From: Hydrangea macrophylla | Taxonomy: Eukaryota > Streptophyta > Magnoliopsida > Cornales > Hydrangeaceae | Direction: 5' to 3' | Assembly (NCBI GenBank): GCA_033977485.1 | Contig: CM066987.1 | Span: 50,595,033 to 50,659,032, forward strand | DNA length: 64,000 bases | In this document: positions 11,594 through 21,487 of the stretch, piece by piece | Layout: each line of letters starts with the position of its first letter | Position numbering within the stretch: the first letter of the stretch is position 1 | Position numbers and translations under genes: made by a program | The notes under the pieces: generated by a model | Seen by the model: only the letters and a program-made list of their open reading frames with translations | Told to the model about the DNA's origin: nothing | Databases searched by the model: none

Positions 11594-12172
11594 TTATGAT
11601 GCCCCTTTTTGAGGTGTCGAAACTTGAGTTTCCTGGGCATGCAAGGTTTGTGGATTTCTTGTCCTTCTCTTGTATATAAGGTATGTCTGACATACATCAA
11701 CAGTTTTATTCTGACCTTCTTCAGAGAATTGCACCATATTGGCAGAAGCTACAGAAGACCCACCATCACTTTGATTTTCCTCATCCGTCATGTCTCCTTC
11801 GTCATCATGGAGTTGTAAGTTTGTCATGCCCCTCAGGTATTTCGGATCCCTTCGGTAAACAATCTGGGATTCAATGAATCCATCTCTCATTACATTCCAA
11901 CTAGGAATGTGAACCCCCTCCAACATACAAAACCAATCAATGGCAATTCCGTTTAAGGAAAGGGGAAACTGTCGTAAACATAAGGCTTGATTTTGAGCAA
12001 TTTTTCCACATTGCTTGAGAAAACGTCTGACATGCTTTTCAAGATCTCCATGGCCTTCATAAATGACAAACTCTGGGAGTTTGTATCCTTCGGGAAAGGC
12101 TTCTTGTTGTACCCATGGTGGAAACAAGTCTCTAGGTCTGAACAAGTCCATAGTCTTGGATTCGAGAATCAT
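11594..12172 (-). pseudogene. third gag-type domain (copy C), at the head of the pol frame
   Basis: About residues 15-115 match the core of retrotransposon gag: FPPWVQQEAFPEGYKLP, then YEGHGDLEKHVRRFLKQC, ALCLRQFPLSLNGIAIDWF and HIPSWNVMRDGF. The same landmarks, in the same order, occur in copies A (13639-14934) and B (12169-12915). It is in the pol frame, and its Met overlaps the stop of copy B (ATGA, 12172-12169). After the domain comes an acidic tail (DDEGDMTDEENQSDGG). No zinc knuckle. Stop at 11594-11596. A role cannot be assigned; either a duplicated gag or a gag-derived accessory domain. Confidence 0.75.
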
Positions 12173-12915
12173 TCGATTTTTTCATCAATAGTTCCTTCCA
12201 ACATATCATGTGTTTGGATTGACACATCATCTGTTCCCAAAGGCTCGAACATTTTGACTTCCATGGCACCATGTACATAAAATTTTCTATAGAATCGATC
12301 AGCCATTGTATCCCAATCAGGAATTGAATTGGCATATAATCTAAAGTACCATTCGTCCGCCCACCCTGTGAGTGATAAGATAAACTGCCTTAGAAGTAAA
12401 GCTTGACTTTTTGCTGTGTTTCTGCAATGAGCAAGAAATCGTACGAGATGTGCCCTTGGACAACCTATTCCATTGTACAAGGGAAAGTTGGGTATGGTAT
12501 AATCTGCTGGAAAAGGAACTCTTTCGACCCATGCAGGGAAAGGGTGTTTCAAGATTTGATTCCTTTCTATTATATGATTCCCCAGATTTCTCGGATTTAA
12601 TTCTTTCAAGGAGACTGCCAACTTTGCCCGATCATCAACCTCCCTACGGATATCGATTCTCGCCCTTTCTTCGTCATTGGGGCCACTGTCAACTTGAATA
12701 TATCCTTGTGTGAAATCAATGTCAACTGTGATGACATTACACATGCAGTGATCACTCGAAATACTCTCTCCATCATACGTTCTTGCTGGAGAAGTATAGT
12801 ATGAACTTGGAGTGGTAAAGCTAGGTTTGGAATCTTCATGTCGAAATCTCTTCTTGGATCGGTCCCATAATTCATCATCTGACCGATATGTTCGTTCTTC
12901 ATGCTGCAATCTCAA
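12169..12915 (-). pseudogene. second gag-type domain (copy B)
   Basis: Gag-like core at about residues 124-225: HPFPAWVERVPFPADYTIP, YNGIGCPRAHLVRFLAHC, LLLRQFILSLTGWADEWYF, SIPDWDTMADRFYRKF. Spacing matches copies A and C. The preceding ~120 residues are charged (RREVDDRAKLAVSLKELNP) and include a Ser/Tyr/Pro-rich stretch. Same frame as copy A, while the heptad region between them reads in another frame, so there are frame changes near 12960 and near 13480-13640. Ends TGA 12171-12169 overlapping the copy C start. Confidence 0.75.
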
Positions 12916-12959
12916 CTCCCTTCGACAAATTCGTGTAACTTCTGTATCCGATTTGTATC

Positions 12960-13478
12960 CTATTCTATACCATATTGAGAAGACTCTGGTTCATAGTTCG
13001 GAGAAGCAGAAGAGTATTATGGGGACTTGGGCTCATGGATCGGAGAAGCCGGAGAGTATTGTGGAGACTCGGGCTCACAAATCGGAGAAACAAGAGAGTA
13101 TTCCGGAGACTCAGGCTCATAGATCGGAGAAGCCGGAGAGTATTATGGAGACTCGAGCTCATAGATCGGAGAAGCCGGAGTATACTGCGGAGACTCAGGC
13201 TCATAGATCGGAGAATCGGGAATGCAAATAGGCGATGAGGCTCGTTGCCCTAAAGGCGAACATATTTGCACTATTTCTTCTTCTTCCTCATCATCACTTA
13301 TAATGATAATGGATATACATGGAACTGGAACAACTTGTTCTTTGTCCTTCTCCATTATTGTTCGTAACTCCTCAGAATGTAATTTAGGAGGCATGTATTC
13401 CTCAAGAGTGATCGGAAGCGGAGGGATTTGTTCCAGGAGCTCTGTAGGAACTAGCTTTTCTCCCTTTTCTTTTTTCAT
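12960..13478 (-). pseudogene. Lys-rich region plus RNA pol II CTD-like heptad repeats
   Basis: On the minus strand 13478-13230 encodes a basic then acidic stretch (SDDEEEEEIVQ). From about 13216 to 12960 it encodes some eleven heptads that alternate YSPASPI-type and YEPESPQ-type, i.e. Y1, P3, S5, P6 as in the Pol II CTD consensus YSPTSPS. At DNA level this is a 42-bp tandem unit. Two heptads end in a stop in place of Gln (13143-13145 and 13017-13019, TAA, one base from CAA). The region lies between gag copies A and B. Similarity to the CTD is by pattern; common ancestry is not implied. Confidence 0.75.
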
Positions 13479-13638
13479 CTTTTTCTCTCTTTTTTTTCTT
13501 GTCCTTTACCAATTTGGACTTCCTTTTCTTCTGGTCTTTTGACTTTCTATGCTTACGGTTTGCCACACTTGCACCTTCAACATTTGCTTTGCTAGATGCC
13601 TTTAGAGCAGCTTTTCATTTTTTCTTCATCCCTTTGGA

Positions 13639-14934
13639 CTAAAAAATAGTCCATTCTTCATCACTGTATTCTTCCTTCATCACTCCAGAATTTTCGTAGA
13701 CTACATCTTTCTCATTAGTCGTCACTGGATTGGAAGTAGTTTTCTCCACTGGGGGAATCTCGATAGTTTTGGAGTCAATAAGCTCTTGGATTTTGTCCTT
13801 TAAGACGAAACAATCACTGAGCAGATGACTAATCAAACGATGGTAGGTGCAATACTTTGGGTCATTCATTTTTCCTACCTCATTGGGTCGTTTGACATCC
13901 GGGAGTATGATAAGCTTTTGTTCCAACAAATCTTTGAAAAGGTCTTCTACCAAATCATCCTTGAAGGAATACTTCTTCTCCAACCTTTCTTTCATGGACA
14001 TCTTCTTACCATCCTTTGTTTTTTTCACTCTGATTATTACAGCAGGCTTATTTCTTGTTTCAACCACTACTGTCGTCGAGGCTTCGAACTTTTTGGACGC
14101 TCTGGTTCTCCTTCGTTTACTGAGATGTAGCTCCATGTCATGTGCTTTGGTGCACAAGTCATTGAATCCTTTAAAGGTTTGAGCCATAAGGGCGGTGGAA
14201 AGGTCATGTCGAAAGTTATTCAAACACATCCTGATCAACTCCAATTGGGTGAACTCTTGCGGGCAAGCAAAAGTTAAAGCACGCCATCTTGCAATGAAAT
14301 CCGTGACTGGTTCATTGTCGCCTTGTTTCGTTTTAATAAGCTCCGGCACCCCAACTCGCCTTTGAGTGTTACAGAATTGCTTAAGGAACTCTTTCATCAT
14401 AGAATCCCAATTTGGTATTGAACCTTCAGAGAGGTTGGCATACCAAGTAAATGCAGAACCTTCAAGGGATTGGACAAATAATTGAAGACAAAGTGCTTTG
14501 TTTTGGGCAATAGGTCCACATCGGGAGAGGAAGTGGGCTACATGTTGTCTCGGATCTCCCGTTCCATCAAACATTTTAAAATCCGGTTGTGAAAAATTGG
14601 AAGGGAATGGAATGGCATCAACCCACGCCGGATATGGCTTTGTCACCATTCGAAAGCTCTCATCATCTTTTTCTTTTGCTTTTCGCACTTGCTTTCTGAC
14701 TAAGTCATCAATCATGGCCAGCAACATCGGATTCATCATGTCCTGAGCAGTTATAGGTATTGTTTTTCCTTGTGGGTGTTTCGTAGGAGTTTGGACTGTA
14801 GCACATGGTTTATGCCCCATCAAAGATGATGGGGTCTGAATACTCCCAACTACTGTAGTTACATTCGCCACTTGAGCCGGAAGGTCTTGCATTTGTATTA
14901 GAAGAGCCGCCATCTCCTCCTCCTTTTTTTCCAA
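13639..14934 (-). pseudogene. main gag domain (copy A) of the Tat element
   Basis: Gag, the capsid-forming protein. Residues ~1-30 form a Gln/Glu/Leu-rich, possibly coiled-coil start (KKEEEMAALLIQMQDL). The gag core begins near residue 99: KPYPAWVDAIPFPSNFSQP, DGTGDPRQHVAHFLSRCG, LCLQLFVQSLEGSAFTWYA, SIPNWDSMMKEFLKQF, FIARWRALTFACPQEFTQLE. Near the end DPKYCTYHRLISHLLSDCFVLKD is the YC-YH-SH-C motif characteristic of Tat gag C-termini. The flanking stops (14935-14937 TAA and 13639-13641 TAG) are in frame with the preceding ORF, so this piece was part of a longer protein. It is the longest uninterrupted stretch of the gag region. Confidence 0.85.
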
Positions 14935-15597
14935 TTATTCTTGTAGAACAGAAACTTTCTCTACCATCGTATCCTGTTGGGAGGGCGGGTCTTGGCCATC
15001 ACCTATTCCCTCTGCCATCATAACTGCAACAGCCTTGGTCTTCCATTTCTGTCTCGAAACTAAAGGGAGTTCGTTCTCTGAGGATGAAGATTCTTCGACT
15101 CCATACAATGGATTCTGAGTATAGATATATTCGTCAAGAGATTCGTTACATGAAGCTTCATTTTTTCGCCTATCATCATCATCAACGCTAATCCCTTTGC
15201 TCATAGACCTTGTAACAGGTCCTTGGCGTGACAGTTGATTTTGGCAAGACGAACTTGACGAGTTGTTTTTGTTGCTTCGGGCATTTGTATCCGAAATTCC
15301 TGTGGAAAAAATTGGTGATTTATTTGATACTTTCTGGCTTTCATTACTCAGAGCCTTTTCAATTGCGGCTATGACATTAGCCGCCACCGATCCTTCCTCT
15401 TTTTGTTTCTTGCTCTTTTTACTTGGAGTTATATCAGGGTGAGCCCCTATTGTCATAGATGGAACGACTTTCGTACCTCGAGCAAAATACCCACTTCGTT
15501 CCGTACCTTGAGCAAGATACCCACTTCGTTCCGAACCTCCATCAAAATACCCACTTCGTTCTGAACCTCCAGCAAAATACCCACTTCGTTCTACCAT
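14935..15597 (-). pseudogene. gag N-terminal extension with decapeptide repeats
   Basis: In frame with gag copy A. Starts with four copies of a ~10-residue unit (ERSGYFAGGS type; 30-bp DNA unit at about 15478-15597). Then a Lys-rich patch (PSKKSKKQKEE), a Ser/Asn-rich low-complexity part, and SLDEYIYTQNPLYGVEESSSSENELPLVSRQKW. No domain recognised. The reading frame is open upstream across 15598-15708 to the stop at 15709-15711, so the true start is further upstream and Met here is not a real start. Confidence 0.6.
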
Positions 15598-15708
15598 CGA
15601 AGTGGTAGGATATGAATTTCTTCGAATGAGAGGATGGTTAATCCGCTGATTCTGTTGATGGTGCGGATATATATTCCGTCGAGCTTCCGAACACGGTGTG
15701 GGTGCAGA

Positions 15709-16332
15709 CTAGTAAAATTTTGGATTAGTGGGGAGTACATTGGAAAATGAACTCACACTATGAACATTTTGTGGGCCCAGGGAACGCGTGCTAGATGCGT
15801 TCTGCTCGGCAAATGAATGCACCATGAGTGCATTTCGTTGAACAAATGAACTTCCAGTCGAAATTTTGTTGACTTGAAGGGGGTTCGAACGAATGTTTTG
15901 TTGGCCCAGGGAATGCATACTGGATGCATTCTGCTCGGCGAATGAACGCACCGTAGGTGCCTTTCGTTGAACAAACAAATTTTTGGTAGCAGTGTTTTGG
16001 GCTGCCATCGCTGTTATGACCGCTTTCTCGGCTCCAGAGGCTACATGAAGTATGGCGGCATTAGAGGCGCCTGACATAGCCATTACAGTGGCAATTGCTG
16101 CTGCCTCCACAGATTCTTTAGCAGTTTTCAAAAACTTTTTGGTTAATGGGTGTGTAGACCCGATCTTCCTGGCTGATTGTAGAAGTACGTCAGCCCCCCT
16201 TTTCAAGGTTTCGACCTTGTTCAGAGAAGATGCTTGTCTGTTGTACGAGCCACTGCGGAGACCTGCAAGGGCGTTTCGCGCCTCGGGGCCTTGCATATGA
16301 CAGGCACTGGGGTAAGCAAAACCTCCTTCCAA
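15709..16332 (-). pseudogene. N-terminal part of the gag polyprotein, Ala-rich and repetitive
   Basis: In frame with 14935-15597 except for a TAG at 15709-15711. Contains an Ala-rich segment likely to be helical (ESVEAAAIATVMAMSG, GAEKAVITAMAAQN) and a two-fold repeat of about 45 residues: FVQRKAPTVRSFAEQNASS and FVQRNALMVHSFAEQNASS, each followed by SLGxQN. No family recognised. The apparent first codon is TTG, so the start is unresolved; it lies ~220 bp inside the PBS. Confidence 0.55.
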
Positions 16333-16550
16333 GATCTCACCTTTTCATTTTTAGGAGAAGGCGGTCTCCTAATGATGAGAGTGTACTTTGGCCTTTCTAG
16401 GATCAATTCCGCATTCCTGATGAGAAAAAAAAAACACGAATCTGAAATTAGTAAGTTCATTTTTTGATCCTTCTAAAAGCCATCGCATCTTTTTTGTTTT
16501 GTTTTGTCTTTTCTTTTTTTTTTTTATATCGAAAGATGGGAGGAGAGACA

Positions 16551-16569
16551 GGTCCCACCGGGTGTGCCA
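16551..16569 (-). other. primer-binding site of the Tat element
   Basis: Minus strand TGGCACACCCGGTGGGACC, 6 nt from the LTR edge at 16576. It has the TGG start expected of a sequence pairing with a tRNA 3' CCA end. I do not assign the tRNA with confidence. Confidence 0.75.
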
Positions 16570-16575
16570 GAAATT

Positions 16576-17925
16576 TGTTGACACCAATTTTCGTCGTCCC
16601 ACTGAGTTGTGTTCATTTTGTAGGATTAAAAAAATTGTGTTTAACAAATTACCACTGTCGGTTTGAACGACAGTGTTTATTGTTTGATTTGTGGTGTCCC
16701 TGTCACCGATCTACCTAATGGCAGACCGTTAATTATTTTTGGCCTCCGATTAACGATAAGAAGAAAACAAAATTAAACAAAAAAAGAAACAACAGATGGT
16801 AAACAAGAAGGAATTTTTTATTGATTGAAAGAACGGATTTCGGTCCGTTTTTACATAGCTAGAATACATTAGATTCGAATACATATTTTTTACTAGAGGG
16901 TTTGGAACCCTTTACCTGATGAACTCCATTGTGTTTGATACTTCGGGAGTCTTGTATTGATGTCTTCTTCTGTTCTTCTGCTTCTTTTTCTTCTTCTAAA
17001 GAGGTGTTTCTCTCTCTAGCTTCTGTAGCTTTGTACGTCTGTTCTCTTTGTATTTCTCTGAACTCTTTTTTTTTCTGTCAATCTTTCTCTCCTGTTCGAT
17101 CTCTGTCTTTTTTTTTTCTCTATCTCCCCAACCTTTATTTATAGAGGCTGTCATGAGATAATACCATATCTCTTTGAAATTTGAAAGAGATAATACGTAT
17201 CTTTTTTGAATCTTTCAACTGACGTTAGAAACATTCGTATCTTTAGGATAATACGTATCTTTTGAAAGAGATATTCGAATATTGATATATATCACCCTCC
17301 CTTGATGGCAGATGTCTCTTTTCTTGTTTTGTACCATCTCTATGTAAGATGGTACGTATCTTCTTCTTATATCCAACATTCGAATTAGGATATCATCTTT
17401 GACTAGGTACGACCTTCATTTTGTTCGTATTATCTCTATTTGAGATAACACGTATATCTGATGTTACAAATATCATTCAAGATTCAAATGTTGATGTATT
17501 ATATTTGACTTGAAATCCCCTTGTATCATCTCTATGTGAGATGACATGTGTCTCATTTTCAAGGATCCCAAATGATATTTTTCAAATCTTTACTTAAAAT
17601 TCGAACATTGACACCTCATCCGTAATCCCAACTTCGCTTTGAGATTCGAACTTTGTATCTCACATATATTGTAAAGATACGTGAGTCATATTTGGACTAT
17701 AATGGCTACTTTTTGAGTTTTGAAACCAATTTCATGGGTTGGTTCTAATTGGGCCAGTTGACCTTATTGGGCCAATTGATTTTATTGGGCCAAGCTGATT
17801 AATCTTCATTTGAATTTTGGCCAGTTGACCTAATTGGGCCAATTCAATTAGCATGAACCTTTCTTTGAGTTGGACTTGAATTTGGGTTGAGCTTAAATTT
17901 GAGTTGAAATTTATGTGCCAACACA
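16576..17925 (-). repeat. 5' LTR of the Tat element
   Basis: Plus-strand edges TGTTGACACC (16576) and GTGCCAACACA (ending 17925) form the expected TG...CA inverted termini; length 1350 bp. The inner edge is next to the PBS. Contains a minus-strand TATA box and several copies of GATAATACGTATCT-like motifs (17157-17360). The partner LTR is outside the window. Confidence 0.8.
17136..17146 (-). promoter_or_regulatory. TATA box in Tat LTR
   Basis: Minus-strand CTATAAATAAA, placed inside the LTR so that transcription would run leftwards into gag. The CT-rich plus strand just left of it (16970-17125) would be purine-rich leader RNA. Confidence 0.6.
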
Positions 17926-18440
17926 TACAAAGGAACTTAGTTTGATTAGATGAATTTACATTTCCTAAATACTAATTACATCTTGACTTACCAATGAATA
18001 AGAATCCTTAATGGATCCAATGCACCATACTTCTTCTCTAGCCCTATGAAGAATTCTAGAGGGCTTAATGAAGTCCTATAAATAGGTACAAGCAAGTGTT
18101 GCAAATCAATCACTTGAAACTAATTTTCTATATTCTTCTCTTGGTGGCTAGTGGGAGAAAAAGAAGTATAAGCATTTGAGACTTAGGAGGATTTTGCACT
18201 TGTGAAATCTAGTGAGTTTGTTTGGAGATAAAAAGAAGAACAAGCTTTGGAAACTTCAAGAGGACTTGCACTTGAAATCTTTGAGGTATATTCTTTGTCA
18301 TGGATCCATGTAAATCATATGGATAGTTCTTGGAGTAATTTTTAAATAAAATAAAGGGTCAATTAGATATAAGGACAATTTATGGTAATTGTATTGATTT
18401 AAAGACAACTAAAAAAAATGTGTATCAATAAGTCCCTCAT
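17926..18440 (+). repeat. LTR-like or promoter-like unique sequence
   Basis: No ORF. A strong TATA-like CCTATAAATAGG lies at 18075-18086, followed by a leader-like AC/CT-rich stretch. This resembles the U3/R part of a plant LTR, but no termini, PBS or second copy were found. Weak call. Confidence 0.25.
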
Positions 18441-18445
18441 GCCAT

Positions 18446-19310
18446 AAAATGACCAAATTATCCTTGTACCTTACTTTTAATAAGTTTATACAAATAAAGT
18501 CTTCAAAATAACACGGTGTGACCTGCCCCAAGGTTCATTGATGTTCTGAACACAATGGCGGGGTCCATTTGGCCTGAAAATATTTATAAATTGACTATTT
18601 TACCCCTAAAGCTTCAAAATGTCATAACTTGTTAAGATTAAACTATAATTGAACGTCGTCAGGGCTTGTGATCTCACATTATTGTGAAAAATATTTTGAC
18701 ATCTAAAAAGTATACATACCGTAAAATGACCAAATTACCCTTGGGGCTTACTTTTAATAAGTTAATATAAATAGAGTCTTCAAATAACACAAGATGACCT
18801 ACCTCAAGGTTTATCGACATTCTGGACACAATGGCGGAGTCCATTTGGCTTGTAAATATTTGTAAAATGACTATTTTGCCCTTAAAATTTCAAAATGGCA
18901 TAACTTGTTGAGATTAAACCAGAATTGAACGCTATCAAGGCCTGTGAGCTCATATTATTATGGAGAATATTTTGACACCTAAAAGTACATACACTGTAAA
19001 ATGACCAAATTGCCCTTGGGGCATACTTTTAATAAGTTAATATAAACAGAGTCTTCAAATTACACGGGGTGACCTACCCCAAGGTTCATCGACGTTCTGG
19101 ACACAATGGCAGGGTCCATTTGGCTTGAAAATATTTGCAAAATAACTATTTTACCCTTGAAACTTCAAAATGCCATAATTTGTTAAGATTAAACCAGAAT
19201 TGAACGTCGTCAGAGTCTGTGAGCTCACATTATTATGAAGAATATTTTGACTCCTAAAAAGTACACATACTGTAAAATGACCAAATTGCCCTTGGAGCGT
19301 ACTTTGAATA
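18446..19310. repeat. ~276-bp tandem repeat, three units plus a partial
   Basis: The motif AAAATGACCAAATT recurs at 18446, 18723, 18998 and 19274 (spacing 277, 275, 276 bp). Each unit also repeats CACAATGGCGGGGTCCATTT and CTTGTTAAGATTAAAC. Units are diverged by point changes. No coding potential seen. Confidence 0.9.
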
Positions 19311-20395
19311 AATGAAATTTCACCACTCTTCAAAACTTGGTGAAATTTCACCACTTTGAACAAGGATATAATCGTCATAAGCGAAAAAAAATCATTATTG
19401 ATAAAAACTTCAAAATTTGGTGAAATTTCATCCCTCCTAAATATTTGGTGAAATTTCACCACTTTGAACAGGGGTATAATCGTCATAAATGAGATTTCTC
19501 CAAGTTTTGACCGCCTTTTAAAAGAGTTGTGAAATTTCACTAAGTTTTGACCGCCTTTTCAAAAAGTGGTGAAATTTCACCATGTTTCGACCTCCTTTTT
19601 AAAAGTGTGGTGAAATATCTCCACGCTTTGACCTCCTTTTAATACAGTGAAGAAATTTCACCAAGTTTTAACAAAAGTTCTTGTACTTGAAATTTCACCA
19701 TGTTTTGACTGCCATTTTAAAAGAGTTGTGAAATTTCACCACGTTTTGACCTCCTTTTAACACAGTGGAGAAATTTCACCAAGTTTTAACAGAAGTTCTT
19801 GTATTTGAAATCTCACCTTGTTTTGACCGCCTTTTTGAAAGAGTTGTAAAATTTCATCATGTTTTGACCGCCTTTTAAAAGAGTGGAGAAATTTCACCAA
19901 GTTTTAATAACAGAAGTTCTAATAATTGAAATTTCACCATATTTTGACCACCTTTTTAAAGGAGTGGTGAAATTTCACCATATTTTGACCACTTTTTAAA
20001 ATAGTGGTGAAATTTCACTACCTTTTGACCGCCTTTGCAAAGACTGGTGAAATTTCACCACGTTTTGACCTCCTTTTAAAACAATGAAGAAATTTCACCA
20101 TATTTTGACCCCCTTTTAAAAGAGTGGTGAAATTTTACCATATTTTGACCGCCTTTTAAAAGCGTGGTGAAATTTCACCACGTTTTGACCTCCATTTAAA
20201 ATAGTGGTGATATTTCACCACGTTTTGACCTACTTTTAAAATAGTGGAGAAATTTCACTAAATTTTAACAGATGTTCTTATACTTGTAATTTCACCAAGT
20301 TTTTATCGCCTTTTTGAAAGAGTGGTTCAATTTCACAATGTTTTGATCCTCTTTTAAAAGAGTGGTGAAATTTTTACCAAATTTTGACCGCCTTT
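19311..20395. repeat. ~40-bp minisatellite, left part
   Basis: About 27 imperfect units of roughly 40 bp built on GGTGAAATTTCACC (a perfect palindrome) followed by ACGTTTTGACCGCC-type sequence and CTTTTAAAAGAGT. Many units carry TTGACC, the W-box core. The array is interrupted at 20396 by a solo LTR and resumes at 23705. It directly follows the 276-bp repeats, whose last unit merges into it. Confidence 0.9.
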
Positions 20396-20685
20396 TGTAG
20401 ACACCCCATTTTGTCGGCTATCAGATTTAGGAGACCCATAGCTTGGTGTTTCACAATGATCGTAAAAGACTCAAAAGGACTCTCGGAAGTCAGCTCTATC
20501 TCTCAGAATGCTCAGAATGACCAAAATGCCCTTGAAAGTCCGAAAACTCCCAGATTTGGTCCCAAAGTTCTGAAAACATGCTACGTCGTAAGAAAAGTGA
20601 TAAAATGAGTTTTTAAATAAAACCGGAAGAAATCGTCAGCTCCCAGAGACCCCCGGAAGTCCCGGAAGTTCCCCGAAAGTCCCCG

Positions 20686-20915
20686 TTGACCGGTTTGACC
20701 AAGGTTTGACCAGATTTGACCAGAGTTTGACCAAGTTTGACCAAGTTTGACCGAAATTGTCTGAATTCACCAGAACCATTCTAAATCATGAGAAAAGTAT
20801 TAAAACAAGTTCCAAAAGAAAATCGAGCGAAAACATCGGCTCCTGGGAGCTCCCAGAGGTTCCCAGAACTTCCCGGGAATCCCAGATTTGACCGGTTTGA
20901 CCAAGATTTGACTTT
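20686..20915 (+). promoter_or_regulatory. W-box (TTGACC/T) cluster in the solo LTR
   Basis: Seven TTGACC motifs fall within 20686-20752 and three more TTGAC[CT] within 20883-20915, about 570-790 bp upstream of the TATA box. W-boxes are the binding sites of WRKY transcription factors. The presence is seen; use by the LTR is inference. Confidence 0.55.
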
Positions 20916-21272
20916 GGAATCGGGGGTACCGAAACAATTTTCAAATATTTTTCATGGATACTAGAGGTCAATAGCTTTCCAACGGTATATCGCACATAAT
21001 TTCTGGATTTAAAACGAATTTATTATAAATTTCCAAAGGCGAAAAAGGCGATCAAATCGGCTTTTATCGCGAATACCGCAAAACTTTTCGAAGTGACCTA
21101 TCCCCGAACTATTTTTTATGTAAAGTAGACTCCATTACCTTTCCAACGGTATATCACAACCTCAATTTGGAGTTCGTATGCATTTTCTGTGAATTTCGGA
21201 CGAAATAGGGCCTTTTCGCGAATACCGGAACTTCGGGGGGCCTAAACAGCATTATCCAGACGAAGGGAGGAG

Positions 21273-21336
21273 CAGTGCCGCCGCGGCACTGGCCCACTGC
21301 CGCCGCGGCAGTGGCCCAGTGCCGCCGCGGCACTCC
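21273..21336. repeat. three GC-rich near-palindromic repeats
   Basis: Three 22-bp-spaced copies of TGCCGCCGCGGCA, each able to form a GC hairpin, separated by CTGGCCC or GTGGCCC. They stand about 140-200 bp upstream of the TATA box in an AT-rich LTR. Confidence 0.75.
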
Positions 21337-21476
21337 CCTCCAGAACAGTAAGTTTTTGTAAATACTTTTGTGGTCCCATTTTGATTAATTAAAATCCAAA
21401 ACGACGTGGTTTCATGATTTCAGATGTTTGGGACCAATGGGAGTACTTTCTAAATCCCAAAAACACCCCAAGTTGG

Positions 21477-21487
21477 CCTATATAAAC
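21477..21487 (+). promoter_or_regulatory. TATA box of the solo LTR
   Basis: CCTATATAAAC on the plus strand, followed within 60 bp by a purine-rich leader-like stretch (GAGAAAGTTTGGGAGAG). Sets the LTR orientation as plus. Confidence 0.6.

Larger units (their letters stand above)
3726..17925 (-). mobile_element. Tat-lineage Ty3/gypsy retrotransposon (3' LTR outside window, interrupted by Athila-like element)
   Basis: Order on the minus strand: LTR (17925-16576), PBS, long gag region, protease, RT with RNase H, a second RNase H, integrase, tandem repeats, then an antisense PMD gene. The extra RNase H after RT-RNase H is a known mark of the Tat lineage. The 3' LTR must lie left of the window because the Athila-like element sits inside the PMD gene. 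Gag-region frames and the pol frame are distinct, and each is interrupted by stops, so this is a decayed copy. TACAA at 17926-17930 may be the target duplication; it cannot be checked here. Confidence 0.85.

Noticed and set aside
12965..13238. Plus-strand and other-frame ORFs over the 42-bp repeats (e.g. 12812-13231).
   Set aside because: They are shadows of the minus-strand heptad repeat; the minus frame fits the polyprotein context and keeps the Pro-rich heptad periodicity.
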